A stretch of 64,000 bases of DNA, taken from contig OY848917.1 of assembly GCA_963693285.1 (NCBI GenBank), forward strand, positions 30,949,245 through 31,013,244, in the 5' to 3' direction. A program made the translations under genes and the position numbers. The stretch comes from Xestospongia muta. Lineage: Eukaryota > Porifera > Demospongiae > Haplosclerida > Petrosiidae. Under the pieces are notes generated by a model. The model searched no databases and was not told the DNA's origin. It saw only the letters and a list, made by a program, of their open reading frames with translations. Of this stretch, positions 48,801 through 60,800 are shown piece after piece. Positions within the stretch are counted from its first letter, which is position 1. Each line of letters starts with the position of its first letter.

Positions 48801-51800
48801 ACTATATAATTGACATGTAAGAAGGTACTGTAATTATTACATGTACAATATAGAGCATAAATGACATACCTTGTATTGCATTATGTAATGCTTCCAATAT
48901 AATGGCTTTATTCTTGGCATCTGGTTTGACTAAATCGGCTGGTATTTTGTTGTCTTCGTCTACTATGTTGGGGTCTGCACCTTTTGATAGTAACAGCTTA
49001 ATTGTATCAACTTGACCATTTAGACATGCCCAGTGTAAAGGTGACCGGCCATACTATAAAACAAAATAAAAAAAGAGTTAATACAAACTGGTTATAAACA
49101 ACTATAATATAAACAGTACACTTACACTAATGATGTGATGACTACAATATATTATATTAGTATACATGCTAACTATTATTACTATACACCTAAAAATGTA
49201 GTATAATGATGTGTAGACTATAGCCCTTACCAACACAACGATTGGTAAAAGTAATTAGATTATAATAACAACTGGTACATCACTTGAAGTCCAAAAACAA
49301 TGTTTTTCACCTACTCAATTAATATGAATAGTTAATAACGGCACAAAAGATGGAAGATACTATTACATCTATACGACTAATTTTTGATTGTTAGGATCAA
49401 ATCAGTCCCAAAAACAAGAATGGCCCAAATAACACAGAAATATCACTAATATTTGTTTATTGCCTGTAATATTCCCATTATAAAACACTCAAGTATACTC
49501 ATTCACATGATACAAAAACTGATAACATTATACACAGTATACTGCACATATTTATTCTAAACACTGTTCCTGAAATTTCAAAAAAAAATCATTATGTCAG
49601 ATGAATTTGTTATATCAACCTCTAATAATTCACTACAAACATTACTACCTCATATGTTCTAATTTTTAGAAATTCATCTTAATTTGACACTTGTACCTCA
49701 TGATTACATGTATCAATCTAACAGTAACATTCAGTGGCTGAGTAAGAAACTCAAGGTTGTCAAAAATGATTTACTTAGGGTCCCAGACTTATTTGAAAAT
49801 GTGATATCCTCTCTCAATGCACTCTATAGAAATTTCTTTGATGGCCATATTAATAATTGTAAATTGATTTATAAGTCAATTCTCTCTATTTTTATAAAAA
49901 TAATCACTTGAAAAATATATTGTCTATTTTAAACTCCAAAATTTGCCTATGAAATCATAACGGCCAAGATTTAGCAATGCCATTCCTAAGAAATAATTAT
50001 ATAAATAATATGCATAACTGTCTTTGATGTTGGAGCAGCTGATGAGGTTAATGAATTTTCATAGCTACTACTAACAGAGTAGAAGTTAGAGGTCTACAAA
50101 GCAGGTTATTTTTTTAGCCATGCACATAATATGTACATACATTATATACAATATGTATATATATATATTTACATGCATCATTGTCTTCTTAAATATCTGG
50201 GTTGGCCTAAAGTGGGTGGAGTTATATTCTAGTGTTAGGATGATCCATTTTTAATGATATCTATACTATAGCAATACTGTAAATATATGTACTTTCAATT
50301 TAATATTGCCATTTTTAGATTTCGTAAGTTTAAGCCCCAAGTACTTTAACATGTCTGTAATAATAAATTCCTCATACTATGTAACATTATAATAAAAGTA
50401 ACTCTCTTCTCCCAGTGATTGAAACACACTTTATTAAGCTGAGTAGTTCTCTAGGAATCATTTATCATTTATTGTTATAGTGCAGGAATAAATATAATTA
50501 ACCTGTCAATGAAGCTACATCAACTAAAGCTATTATTGTTTTAATGTATAAATTGTTGATGTAATATGTTACTGTAAGAATATGTTAATATTGTATATGA
50601 ATTATTAATTAGGATTTATTGTTCTATTTATGTTTGTAGTTCTGGTTCTGCTATTGGTTACATGTTATTTTGGCATCTGTGGTATAGCTAGTCTTTATTT
50701 TCTCTTATTTCTTATATTATTTGTATATTTATTCAAAGATAGTTAATTGTCAAATACTACCACTGAACTTGATAACTGATCAGGTTACAACAATTGCCAT
50801 ATCATGTTTGGACTCATGATAATCTAAGAAATTTTATTCTTGATAACTGTCTACATGTAATTTGTTAATATTTATGAGATCAGAGAAAAATGCTTATAGT
50901 GTCTCAATATCATTTATGAACTGACTATTTTATGGGTCCATAAAATGATAATTAGAGTATTACACAACAAGCAGAAAGCACACCCAAAACACGCCCTGAA
51001 TCGATTAATGATGGCTGATCTAGCAGATGTTCACTCGTGTTTGTGTGTGGGTCAAGAGTTTTCATCTTTCGAGGAACTAAATAGGGCTCTAAAACTATAG
51101 GAAGAACATACGTGTGTTACTTTAACTGAGATCATGAGAATGTTTGTGAATCATCCATTCAAGATTATCTCACAATGAGTTGCGTGATCAAAGTACATCA
51201 GATGGTAGGTTGAACATATACTCAATGATGAATAACAATTTGTAGTTTTGCAAGACAAAGGAAATACAACAACTTTAGTGAAAATTCCACCTAAGATACG
51301 AAAAAAAGGAAGGCCAAAAGGTGTTGGATTAACTGCAATTGGACTGCTAAAGAAAAAGAAAACTGACAAGTTAAGTCCATTTATTAAGAAATCTGAATGG
51401 GAGAAAATAAAAGATATTGTGCTATGTGTTAACACTTATCCTTTGGTGTATGTGCACAGTGATGCTTTGTTGGTTTGTGGATGAAAATGTAGCAACTCAA
51501 ACAATACACAATGACATCATTATTGAGGAAGATAAAGTGGCAAACTAAATGACACAGGCTATTATAATTAACCACTCCTACTTTCACACCTCTAATTTGA
51601 TAAAGATGGTCCTTGTTATGTCATGTCAGTGTAAACACTGACTTTCTGAGTGCTAAATTTGTAAAAGCTGTATTACAACAAGTACCCAATGTTATGGCTT
51701 ATGGTAGTTGGTCACTGAAGACAGCTGAAAAAGTTTATAGCATCATCGAAAAAAAGTGTTTAGCTCTGGTTTATGCTATTAAGTACTTTAAAAACGACCT

Positions 51801-54800
51801 CTTGGGGCATTTATTCACTGTGTATACAGATCACAACCCACTACAGTGGTTGTGCACACAGAAGATGGAGGGAAAGTTAAAACATTGGTCTTTGCAACTT
51901 CAAGAGTTTGAATTTAAAATTCTTTATAGAAAAGGTACCCATAATACGAATGCTGATGCTTTGTCACGGCAACCATGTACAGCTGCTACAAAAGTCGTTT
52001 GTGGACCTAGTCAAAGTGAACTGATTAAGGAACAGGCTAATGATCCAATTCTAGCAAACATCATTTCATGTTTCAAGAAAAACAGTAACAAAAAACCTCA
52101 AGGTACAGAATGGAAACACCCACAATACAGAAGGTGGCTTCAACTATGGCCCCAACTCAAGTTACAGAATGGTCTTCTCTATTGTCATATCATTAAACAG
52201 GTTAGTAAAGAGCAACGTCTATTGCTGATAGCACAATTAAGTCTCAAAGCGACTTACCTAAAACAATGTCATGATGCCCTTTATGTGCTCATCAAAGGTA
52301 TATGAAAACATTACTGCGATTACAAGAAAATGTGTACTAGGTTGGAATGGCAACAGATACTCAAAATTACTACAACTTGTGTGATGCTTGCAATCAAACA
52401 AAGCCAGCACTAACCCAACTGGTCCCATTGGTAAATATGCCTATTGGTAAACCCTGGGAGATGTTAGGAGTGGATATTCTAAAAGTACCAATGTTATGTC
52501 AGGTCAATTCTTATATCTTAGTTATACAAGACTACTTCACCAAATGGCCTGTGGCCATTCGTCTGAAGGATCAAATAGCAGAAAGTACAGTGAAAGCTCT
52601 CGTTGAAACCCTTAGTATTTATGGCATACCTATTTATATTCATTCTAACTAGGGAGCTAATTCTGACCAGGGAGCACACTTTTAAAAGAGACATACCTGG
52701 CTTTTGGAACACATAAATCATGAACTACACCCTATCATCCCCAAGATGATAGTTTAGTGGAGTGTACCAATCACTCCTTATTGCAGATATTAAGGACATA
52801 TTGTGTTGAATCCAGTGATTGGGAGAAATGGCTGCCTCTCCTCCTATACACCTACTGATCCTCAATGCACACATCTACTAAATGCTCACCATATCTTTTA
52901 ATGTTTGGTAGAGAACCCACACTTCCATCTGATTTACATGGACTACACACAGACACATATGTTTATTCTAAATAACTCCAACATAGCTAAGTCAGATGTA
53001 TGAATTAGTTGAACTGTACCTTATAGACGTAGCATCTACTCACAAGAAGGCATATGACACTTGGGCTCATACTAGGTCATCATTTCAAGCTGGTAATCAT
53101 GTTTGGTTATCCAAACTAACAGGTGGAAAGCTCTGTTCAAGATTTATGGGTGGGTGGACTGTTTTAAAACACAATTCAGGTCAACCGACTGTCATAATTG
53201 CACACTTGGATGGACAAAAGAGGACAGTACATATAAATCGTTTACAGCTCCATACTCTTAGACCAGTTCTAAAAGGAATGCCACAGCATTCTCCAACACT
53301 TACACCATGTTGTCAGCAATCTCCTTTTAAACATTCTGTTATTGAGTCTGAAGATGAATTATCTAACAATTACCCATTAGAAGAACCTTCCACTTCTCGA
53401 CCTACCCGCACACACAGAGTTCCGGATAGATATGCTCCCTATGTCACTTTGTCACTCGAGATGAGCTCTTGAAGAGGGAGGTTATGTAGGATAATAATTA
53501 ACGTTAATTAACATTAATCAACATTAATAATCAATAAACAAGAGCACATATTGTTTTGAACTGATTGTTTTTGTAAATTGTTTTTTTGAGAAATATTGTA
53601 TCATTTGTATTACACTACCATCCACTGGTGCTACCATCGATTGAACTTCCACAATATGGAAACCCAAAGTGTCCCAAAAACAGTCAATGATCCCAATTAA
53701 TGCTTCACCACTGAAAACTTTATATAATGCTTCATTAGAACTTTCACTATAGCTGTGCATACGTGTTTATTATGCAACAAACTGAGAATCTTGAAACACC
53801 AAAGAAATGTCCAGAATTTACAGGGCTGTAGCAAGTGGTCAGGCTGGTCAGGCTTTGGCCTAACCACTTTTATTTGAGCATCAAAACCAGACCTACTGTA
53901 CCATACTATAAACATTAATTAATTCTACATGTGAACTGTCATGGCAGTTGCATCAGAGACAGCCGCAATTGTTCCTAGTGAGCCTCACCAGCCATTGGCT
54001 TTCAAATTCCCAAAAAGGACTTTTGGAAAAAAGAGTTCTGTTACTAGATGCTTTCAGCCTTCTTGGTTTAAGCAGAGGCCTTTTTATCATTACGAGGAGG
54101 CATTGGATGTTGTATTTTGCCATACTTGTCTGGTGGCCTGTCAACAGAAGTTGATCATGGCTTTAAATGCTGATACTGCTTTTGTAAGTTGAGTCTTATA
54201 ATATACCAGCTATAGTTAAAGTCATTGGCCTGTGCTACATTTATATACAAATTAGAATCAATAATGTGTCATTCCTAGATTTCTCAAAGTTTCTGTAATT
54301 GGAAGGATGTGACTGCTAGTTTCAAGAAACATGAGACAAGTGCATGCCATAGGCAAGCTGTGGATTTGATGATTACCCTTCCAGCAACAACAAGGGATGT
54401 TGGTAAGCATCTGTCTCAGCAGCATGCATCTAATAAGGAGAGTAATAGAGATGTCTTATATAAAATATTCATGTCAATCAAGTTTCTGTGCCGTCAAGGG
54501 CTTGCATTACGAGGTGATGGTTGTAAGAGTTATGGTAATTTTAAGGTATTACTTTCAATGCTTGCTGAGCTGGATCCAAATTTGGGTAGTTGGATGAAAA
54601 GGAAGGAAAATGTGTATAGAAGTCCTGATATACAAAATGAAATTGTTAAAGTTATGGGTATTAAATTGCTTAGAAATTTGTCATGTGATCTCCAGCATTC
54701 ACCTTTCCTAGCTATTATGGTGGATGAGACGACAGACATCTCAAATAAGGAACAGGCAACTGTTGTCATTCGGTGTGTTGAAAATTTTACAGTGCATGAA

Positions 54801-57800
54801 GAATTTCTTGGGCTTTATTCTCTACCCTCAATTGATTCTGATGTTATAGTTGGCATGATTAAAGATGTGCTAATTCGAATGAACTTGAATATCAACAAGT
54901 TAAGGGGTCAATGTTATGATGGAGCCAGTACTATGAAGGGCCATAGAAGTGAGGTTTCTACACAAATAAGTCAAATTGAGCCAAGGGCAGTTTATACCCA
55001 CTGCTATGGACACTCCTTAAATTTGGCTGCAAGTGATGCACTAAAGGGATCAAAATTAATGAAGGATGCATTAGAAACAGTGCATGAAATTTCAAAATTA
55101 ATAAAATATTCACCAAGGTGAGAAGGCATTTTTCAAAAGTTAAAAGAAGATTTACCCTCCAATCCTGGAATTAGAGTTTTATGTCCAATGAGATGGACTG
55201 TTAGGGCTAAATCAATTGCTAGTGTCATCAAAAACTTTGATGTACTTCAAGATACATGGGAAGAGGCACCACCTACAATTGTGAAAGACCTTGAAACTAA
55301 GTCCTGAATACGTGGAGTATCAGCCATAATGAATAATTTTGATTTTGTTTTTGGAGCCATGTTAGGGGAATTGGTTTTATGTCATGCAGATAGTCTTAGC
55401 AGCACCCTCCAGCATGAAACCATGTCAGCAGCAGCTGGTCAAGAGCTTGCTCGTATGACTGTGCAGACACTTGAAAGTCTTTGCAATGACAGAATGTTTG
55501 ATAATTTTTGGGCAAATGTGAATCAGTTTACTTCTACCCATGAAGTCCATGATGCACGGCTACCTAGGCAACAGAAGAGACCTAGAAGATATGAAAAAGG
55601 ACCTTCAAGTGGAAATGTTCATGAAACTCCAAAGCAGTACTACCAACAACATTATTTTGAAGCTATTGACCTGATACTTAATTGTATTCAAGATCGGTTC
55701 AACCAACCAGGGTACAAAGTTTATTCCACTCTTGAATCTCTCCTAATGAAGGCAAGTAAACAAGAGGAGTTTCAAGTTGATCTTGAAGCTGTGTGTGCAT
55801 TTTACAAAGATGATTTTGTCAAGGTACTTTTACATGCACAGCTCCAAACATTTGCTGTGCATTTCCAAGAAGTGATGAAAGAAAAGGAAACACTAGACAA
55901 ACTCTCATTCTTTGACCTGAAGAATTATTTCTCCTCAATTTCAAGCTCCCAGGCTGCTCTTTTAGACCAACTTGCAAAAGTAATGCAGCTTATCTTGATC
56001 ATGCCAGCAACTAATGCCTCCTCTAAGAGGTGATTTAGTGCTCTCAGAAGAGTCAAGAGTTATTTATGATCTACAATGCTACAGGAACAATTGAACTATC
56101 TCATGTTACTACATGTGCATAAAGATCGAACCGACAACTTGTGCTTAAAAACAGCTATCAATGAATTTATACAAGACTCACAACACAGAACAAACATTTT
56201 GCCAAATACAAACTGTGACTTTTGATTGTTATTATATTAAATATTAAATTACTTGCTGCTAGTTTACTGCTATTGCTTGTACATGCATACAAGTACAATA
56301 GAAGTGACCTATGGCCTGACCACTCAAAATTTGCTTGCTACAGCCCTGTTGTACTCTGTCCTGTTGACAAAAAGCAAATTGTAAAGACTAATTTAGTTCA
56401 ACTGGAATGGCATGACAAACTTGGATATCTTCCTTCTCCATGTACACCTTTAATTCAGAACATAAATACTGAATGGTTACATTCCTAATCCAAAAATTCT
56501 CATACCAATCATTTTCATTGAAAGTTCTATTGACAATGTAGTCTCAAAAATCAGAGCTTCTAGACCTAATCTAATTAAATCTCTCTATGTAATGTTGAGA
56601 AGGCAGTGTGGATGCTAATATCAAACAAGGAAAGCCATTTTTGTCTCCCTTGTCTTGAAAATAAGATACTCCATTTGATTAATGGATTAGTAATTCAAGG
56701 TGGGCGCCTCCTTAAAGCCAACATAACCATATCAATTCTTAAAGACTCCATCTTTCATTAATTACTATTATATTATAATTAACCACTCCTACTTTCACAC
56801 CTCTAATTAAAAAAGTTGGCCCTTGTTATATTATGTAAGTGTAATCACTGACTTTGTGAGTGCTAAATTTCCACAGACACAAATATCAGAATTAACCTAG
56901 GCTAAATATACTAGTGTAAACAGCTCATTATGTTGTTTGAAGAAGAGGAGACACTATCAAATTATTTGTCATAACCCACCTAGTAAAATAGATTCTATTC
57001 AAGAAAGTGAGTTCCTAGGACAGATACAAGTTGTCAACAGAGATGAGAAGTCATGGAATATTACTCTCCAGTTGATTGATCAGTCCTGTCAATTCAACCT
57101 TGATAGAGGAGCAGATGTAACAGGAATTCCAGAAGATAGTTATCGAAGTTAATTTTAGACAGAATCAAATTACAACCCTCGGATAGAGTACTGAAAGGTA
57201 CTACCTTACACCAGTTAAAAATAAAAGCAAAATCCACTGACACATTATGCTATAAAGATCGAGAGAGTAAGTAAGAAATTTATGTTATTGAAGATTTGGT
57301 AAGACGATCACTAGGACATCCAGCAATTGAAATTCTCCAACTTATGACCTTTGTTGACTCTGTTATTGACATTTGTAAAGATCAAATCACACTAGCTCAT
57401 CCTTACCTTTTTATTGGCTTTGGTAGAATTTTAGAAGAATATAGAATTAAATTAATCAATATTCTGACTCCGTTTAAATTGACAACACCTCAAATAATAC
57501 CACTCCAGTGGAAGTTGTGGTAACATTGACCATATTGCAAAGGTTTGTTGCAGTAAAACACAAAAGGTATCAAAAAAGACCACCACACATTATATGTTAC
57601 AAGACTCACCCTCTTCTGTGAAACCCCATCACCACCAGCGTTTCAACAGCAACAGTGCAGTAATTTTATGATCTTTTCCCAGATAATGCAAGTCCAACCC
57701 AAATGTTTTGACAGTTCATGTAAACAAGGCAGTCCTCTATTAGTAGTGCTACTGACCAATTGCAACCTACAGATGTGTCCATTCACACATATACTGGTGA

Positions 57801-60800
57801 AACATTGACCACATTAGATGTCCAGGTAGAGTATGAATCACAAGTCCTCATCCTGCCATTGGTTGTTGTGAAAGACCAGGAAAGAGTTAGAATGACTACA
57901 AAGTCTGGGTATTATTACACCAGTATCATTCTCAGATTGGGCTGCTCCAATAGTTCCTGTTGTGAAAAGTGACACTAACATTCGTATTTGTGATGACTAT
58001 AAGGTGACTATTAACCAGGCCTCTCAAACAGACTCCTATCCATTACCTCATGTTGATATTATTTGATGATGACTCAAAAACATTTACAACAATCAACACA
58101 CACAAGGGATTGTTTTAGTATCAGAGATTACCTTTTGGCATTTCAACTGCACCAGCATTGTTTCAACATACAATGGAAAGTCTTCTTCAAGGACTATCAA
58201 AAGTGTGTGTTTATATTGATAATATTTATTTGCAGGTGTGGATGAAGAGGATCATTTACAATACTTAAGCCAAGTGTTAGAGCAATAAGAATCTGCTGGA
58301 CTGTCTCTGAAGAGGTCAAAATGTGTCTTTATTACAACATCAGTGGAATACCTTAGTCACATCATTGATGCTAAGGGCCTTCAACCCTCGAGCAGTAAGG
58401 TAAAAGCCATTAAAGAGGCTCCAGAGCCCACTAATATTACTGAATTAAAGTCTTTTTTAGGGTTTCTGAATTATAATAACAAGTTTCTCCCTAATGTGTC
58501 AACAATCTTAGCCCCATTGCACAGATTACTATGTAAAGATACCAAATGGAAATGGTCTAAGGCACAAGCTGAAGCCTTTAAAAAGGCTAAAGATCTCCTT
58601 CAGTCTTCCTCATTACTTGTTCATTTCAATAGTGTGAAACCATTACTTCTCTCATGTGCCTCCCCCTATTGCTTAGGAGCTGTTCTTGTTCAAAGAATGG
58701 ATGATAACAGTGAGAAGCCTATTGCTTTTATCTCTCGAGCTTTGTCTTCTGCAGAAAAAATATTCTCAGCTGGAGAAGGAAGCATTAGCAATTGTTTTTG
58801 CTGTAAAGCAGTTTCATCAAGGAAGTTCACCAGTACAAGATTTGTCAACTGCATCGTTCAGTTCAAGTAGAGCTCCTCTGCATCCGTTGGAATTTCCCAG
58901 TAGACCATGGGTAAGAGTACATATTGATCATCTTGGTCCTTTTTTAGGAAAATTATATCTCTTACTAATTGATGCTCATTCTAAGTGGATGGAGGTCCAT
59001 GTTGTTCCCTCTACATCTACCAAAGCTACCATTGAAAAACTCAGAATTATATTTGCAACTCATGGAATCCCAGAACAATTAGTATCAGATAATGGATCTG
59101 GGTTCACTAGTCAGGAATTTTGACTCTTCATGGAAAAAAATGGAATAAAACACATATTGACTTCTCCGTACCACACGAGCTCATATGGTTTAGCTGAGTG
59201 TGCTGTACAGACTTTTAAGAATGGAATTAGGCAATTGGAATGTGATGTTCAAGAAAGAATTTCAATGTTTTTATTTAGATATAGAGTTACTCCTCATAGT
59301 ACCACTGGTCTATCTCCTGCTGAACTGCTAATGGGTCAGAGATTTCGTACTCATTTGGACCTACTCTATCCAGATGCATCTCGTAAAGTTATTTAAAAAC
59401 AAGACAAGTTGACAACAGTTACTAAACAGTGTTGAAAATTTGCAGTAGGGGATCAGTTATATTGAAGAAATTTCAGGTGTCCTAACAAGTGTATTCCTGT
59501 CACTGTAACACATTTCGGGTCCTGTGTCATATCAGGTACAAACTTCATCTGGCTCCACTCAATGCCATCATGTTGATCAACTTAAATATCGTCACTCACT
59601 TGGCAGCAACAGTCAAGAGCCTAATGATTCTGATGATTTTAATGATTGGCCTTTTTCGTGCACTACATCAACTACTGAAGCAACTACAAATCTAGAACAA
59701 TGTCATGGTCAGTTGGAGATTGCATCATCAACCACCAACTCTCTTTGGCGTTCTAGGTTCAACTGAAACCATCTATACCATACTATGAACAAATCAACTT
59801 AAAAGAGAAGGAATTAAGAGAGAAGCAAAAACAGAATTACAACCATCGTTATAGAGTAAAGGAGAAAGAACCTCTGAGGTCTGGAGAAAATGTGTGGATA
59901 CCAGATTATAACACTAATGGGACAGTCATTCTTAGTTTCCCAATTAAATTTTTACCTCCCGAACTATTTTTACTCCACCAATAATAACTTGATCATGGTT
60001 CATGATAAAATATCAATTTTTTTCCTCACATTACACAGTGTTACATCATCATGTTGTAAATATTACATCATTATACCATATATCCTTAATAAGAAAAAAA
60101 TTGTTTTATCTTCTGTTTAATTAGGTGAATACATAATCACTTTTTATTTGAAGCAACAGCTAGAAATGAATGAAATATAGTTTCAAACACTTCAGTAATG
60201 TATTCACGAGAAATGAAGGTGAATATAATTGACTGAAACATGCGGAATTCATCAGTTCTTTCTTTTTCTCTTTTCATGTCCTTTTTGCATTGTGCTTCCT
60301 TTAGGTCATCCTGTAGGTCTCCCAGTAGGCTTAGGAATAGATTTACTGGTAAGCCACCTCCTCCTGTCTTCTATGAAACTTTCTTGATGAAATTTATTAA
60401 AACAATTTCGAGTAAAAAAGCATAATGGAGTTTCACACTTGCTATACTGACATGTTGTTTGCTTCTTTACACCACAAGTGACTTTACAATACACACAGTC
60501 CTTTCCTTTATACATTCTCACTGGTGTATGTTCAACAGCAGGATCACATCTTCTCCCAGCAACTAATTGATGAAGCGACACTTCAATATGACAAAGTTGT
60601 CTCAGAAAGGTTTTACAAAAATTGAAATGACTTAGTTTAACTTTAGGATGTACCTCTTAGAGATAAAGTACGAGTTCACAATAGCAATCTCAACAAAGTG
60701 TAACAACGTCTTCCAGATACACCATTAGTATCTTTCACACTGCATACACCAACAATCCATCCTATACATATACATCATCACCTTGACTCATAGACTTACG

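Noticed and set aside
49684..49911. 75-codon ORF in the large intron of gene 2
   Set aside because: No domain, no splice signals tied to it, and composition like the surrounding intron.
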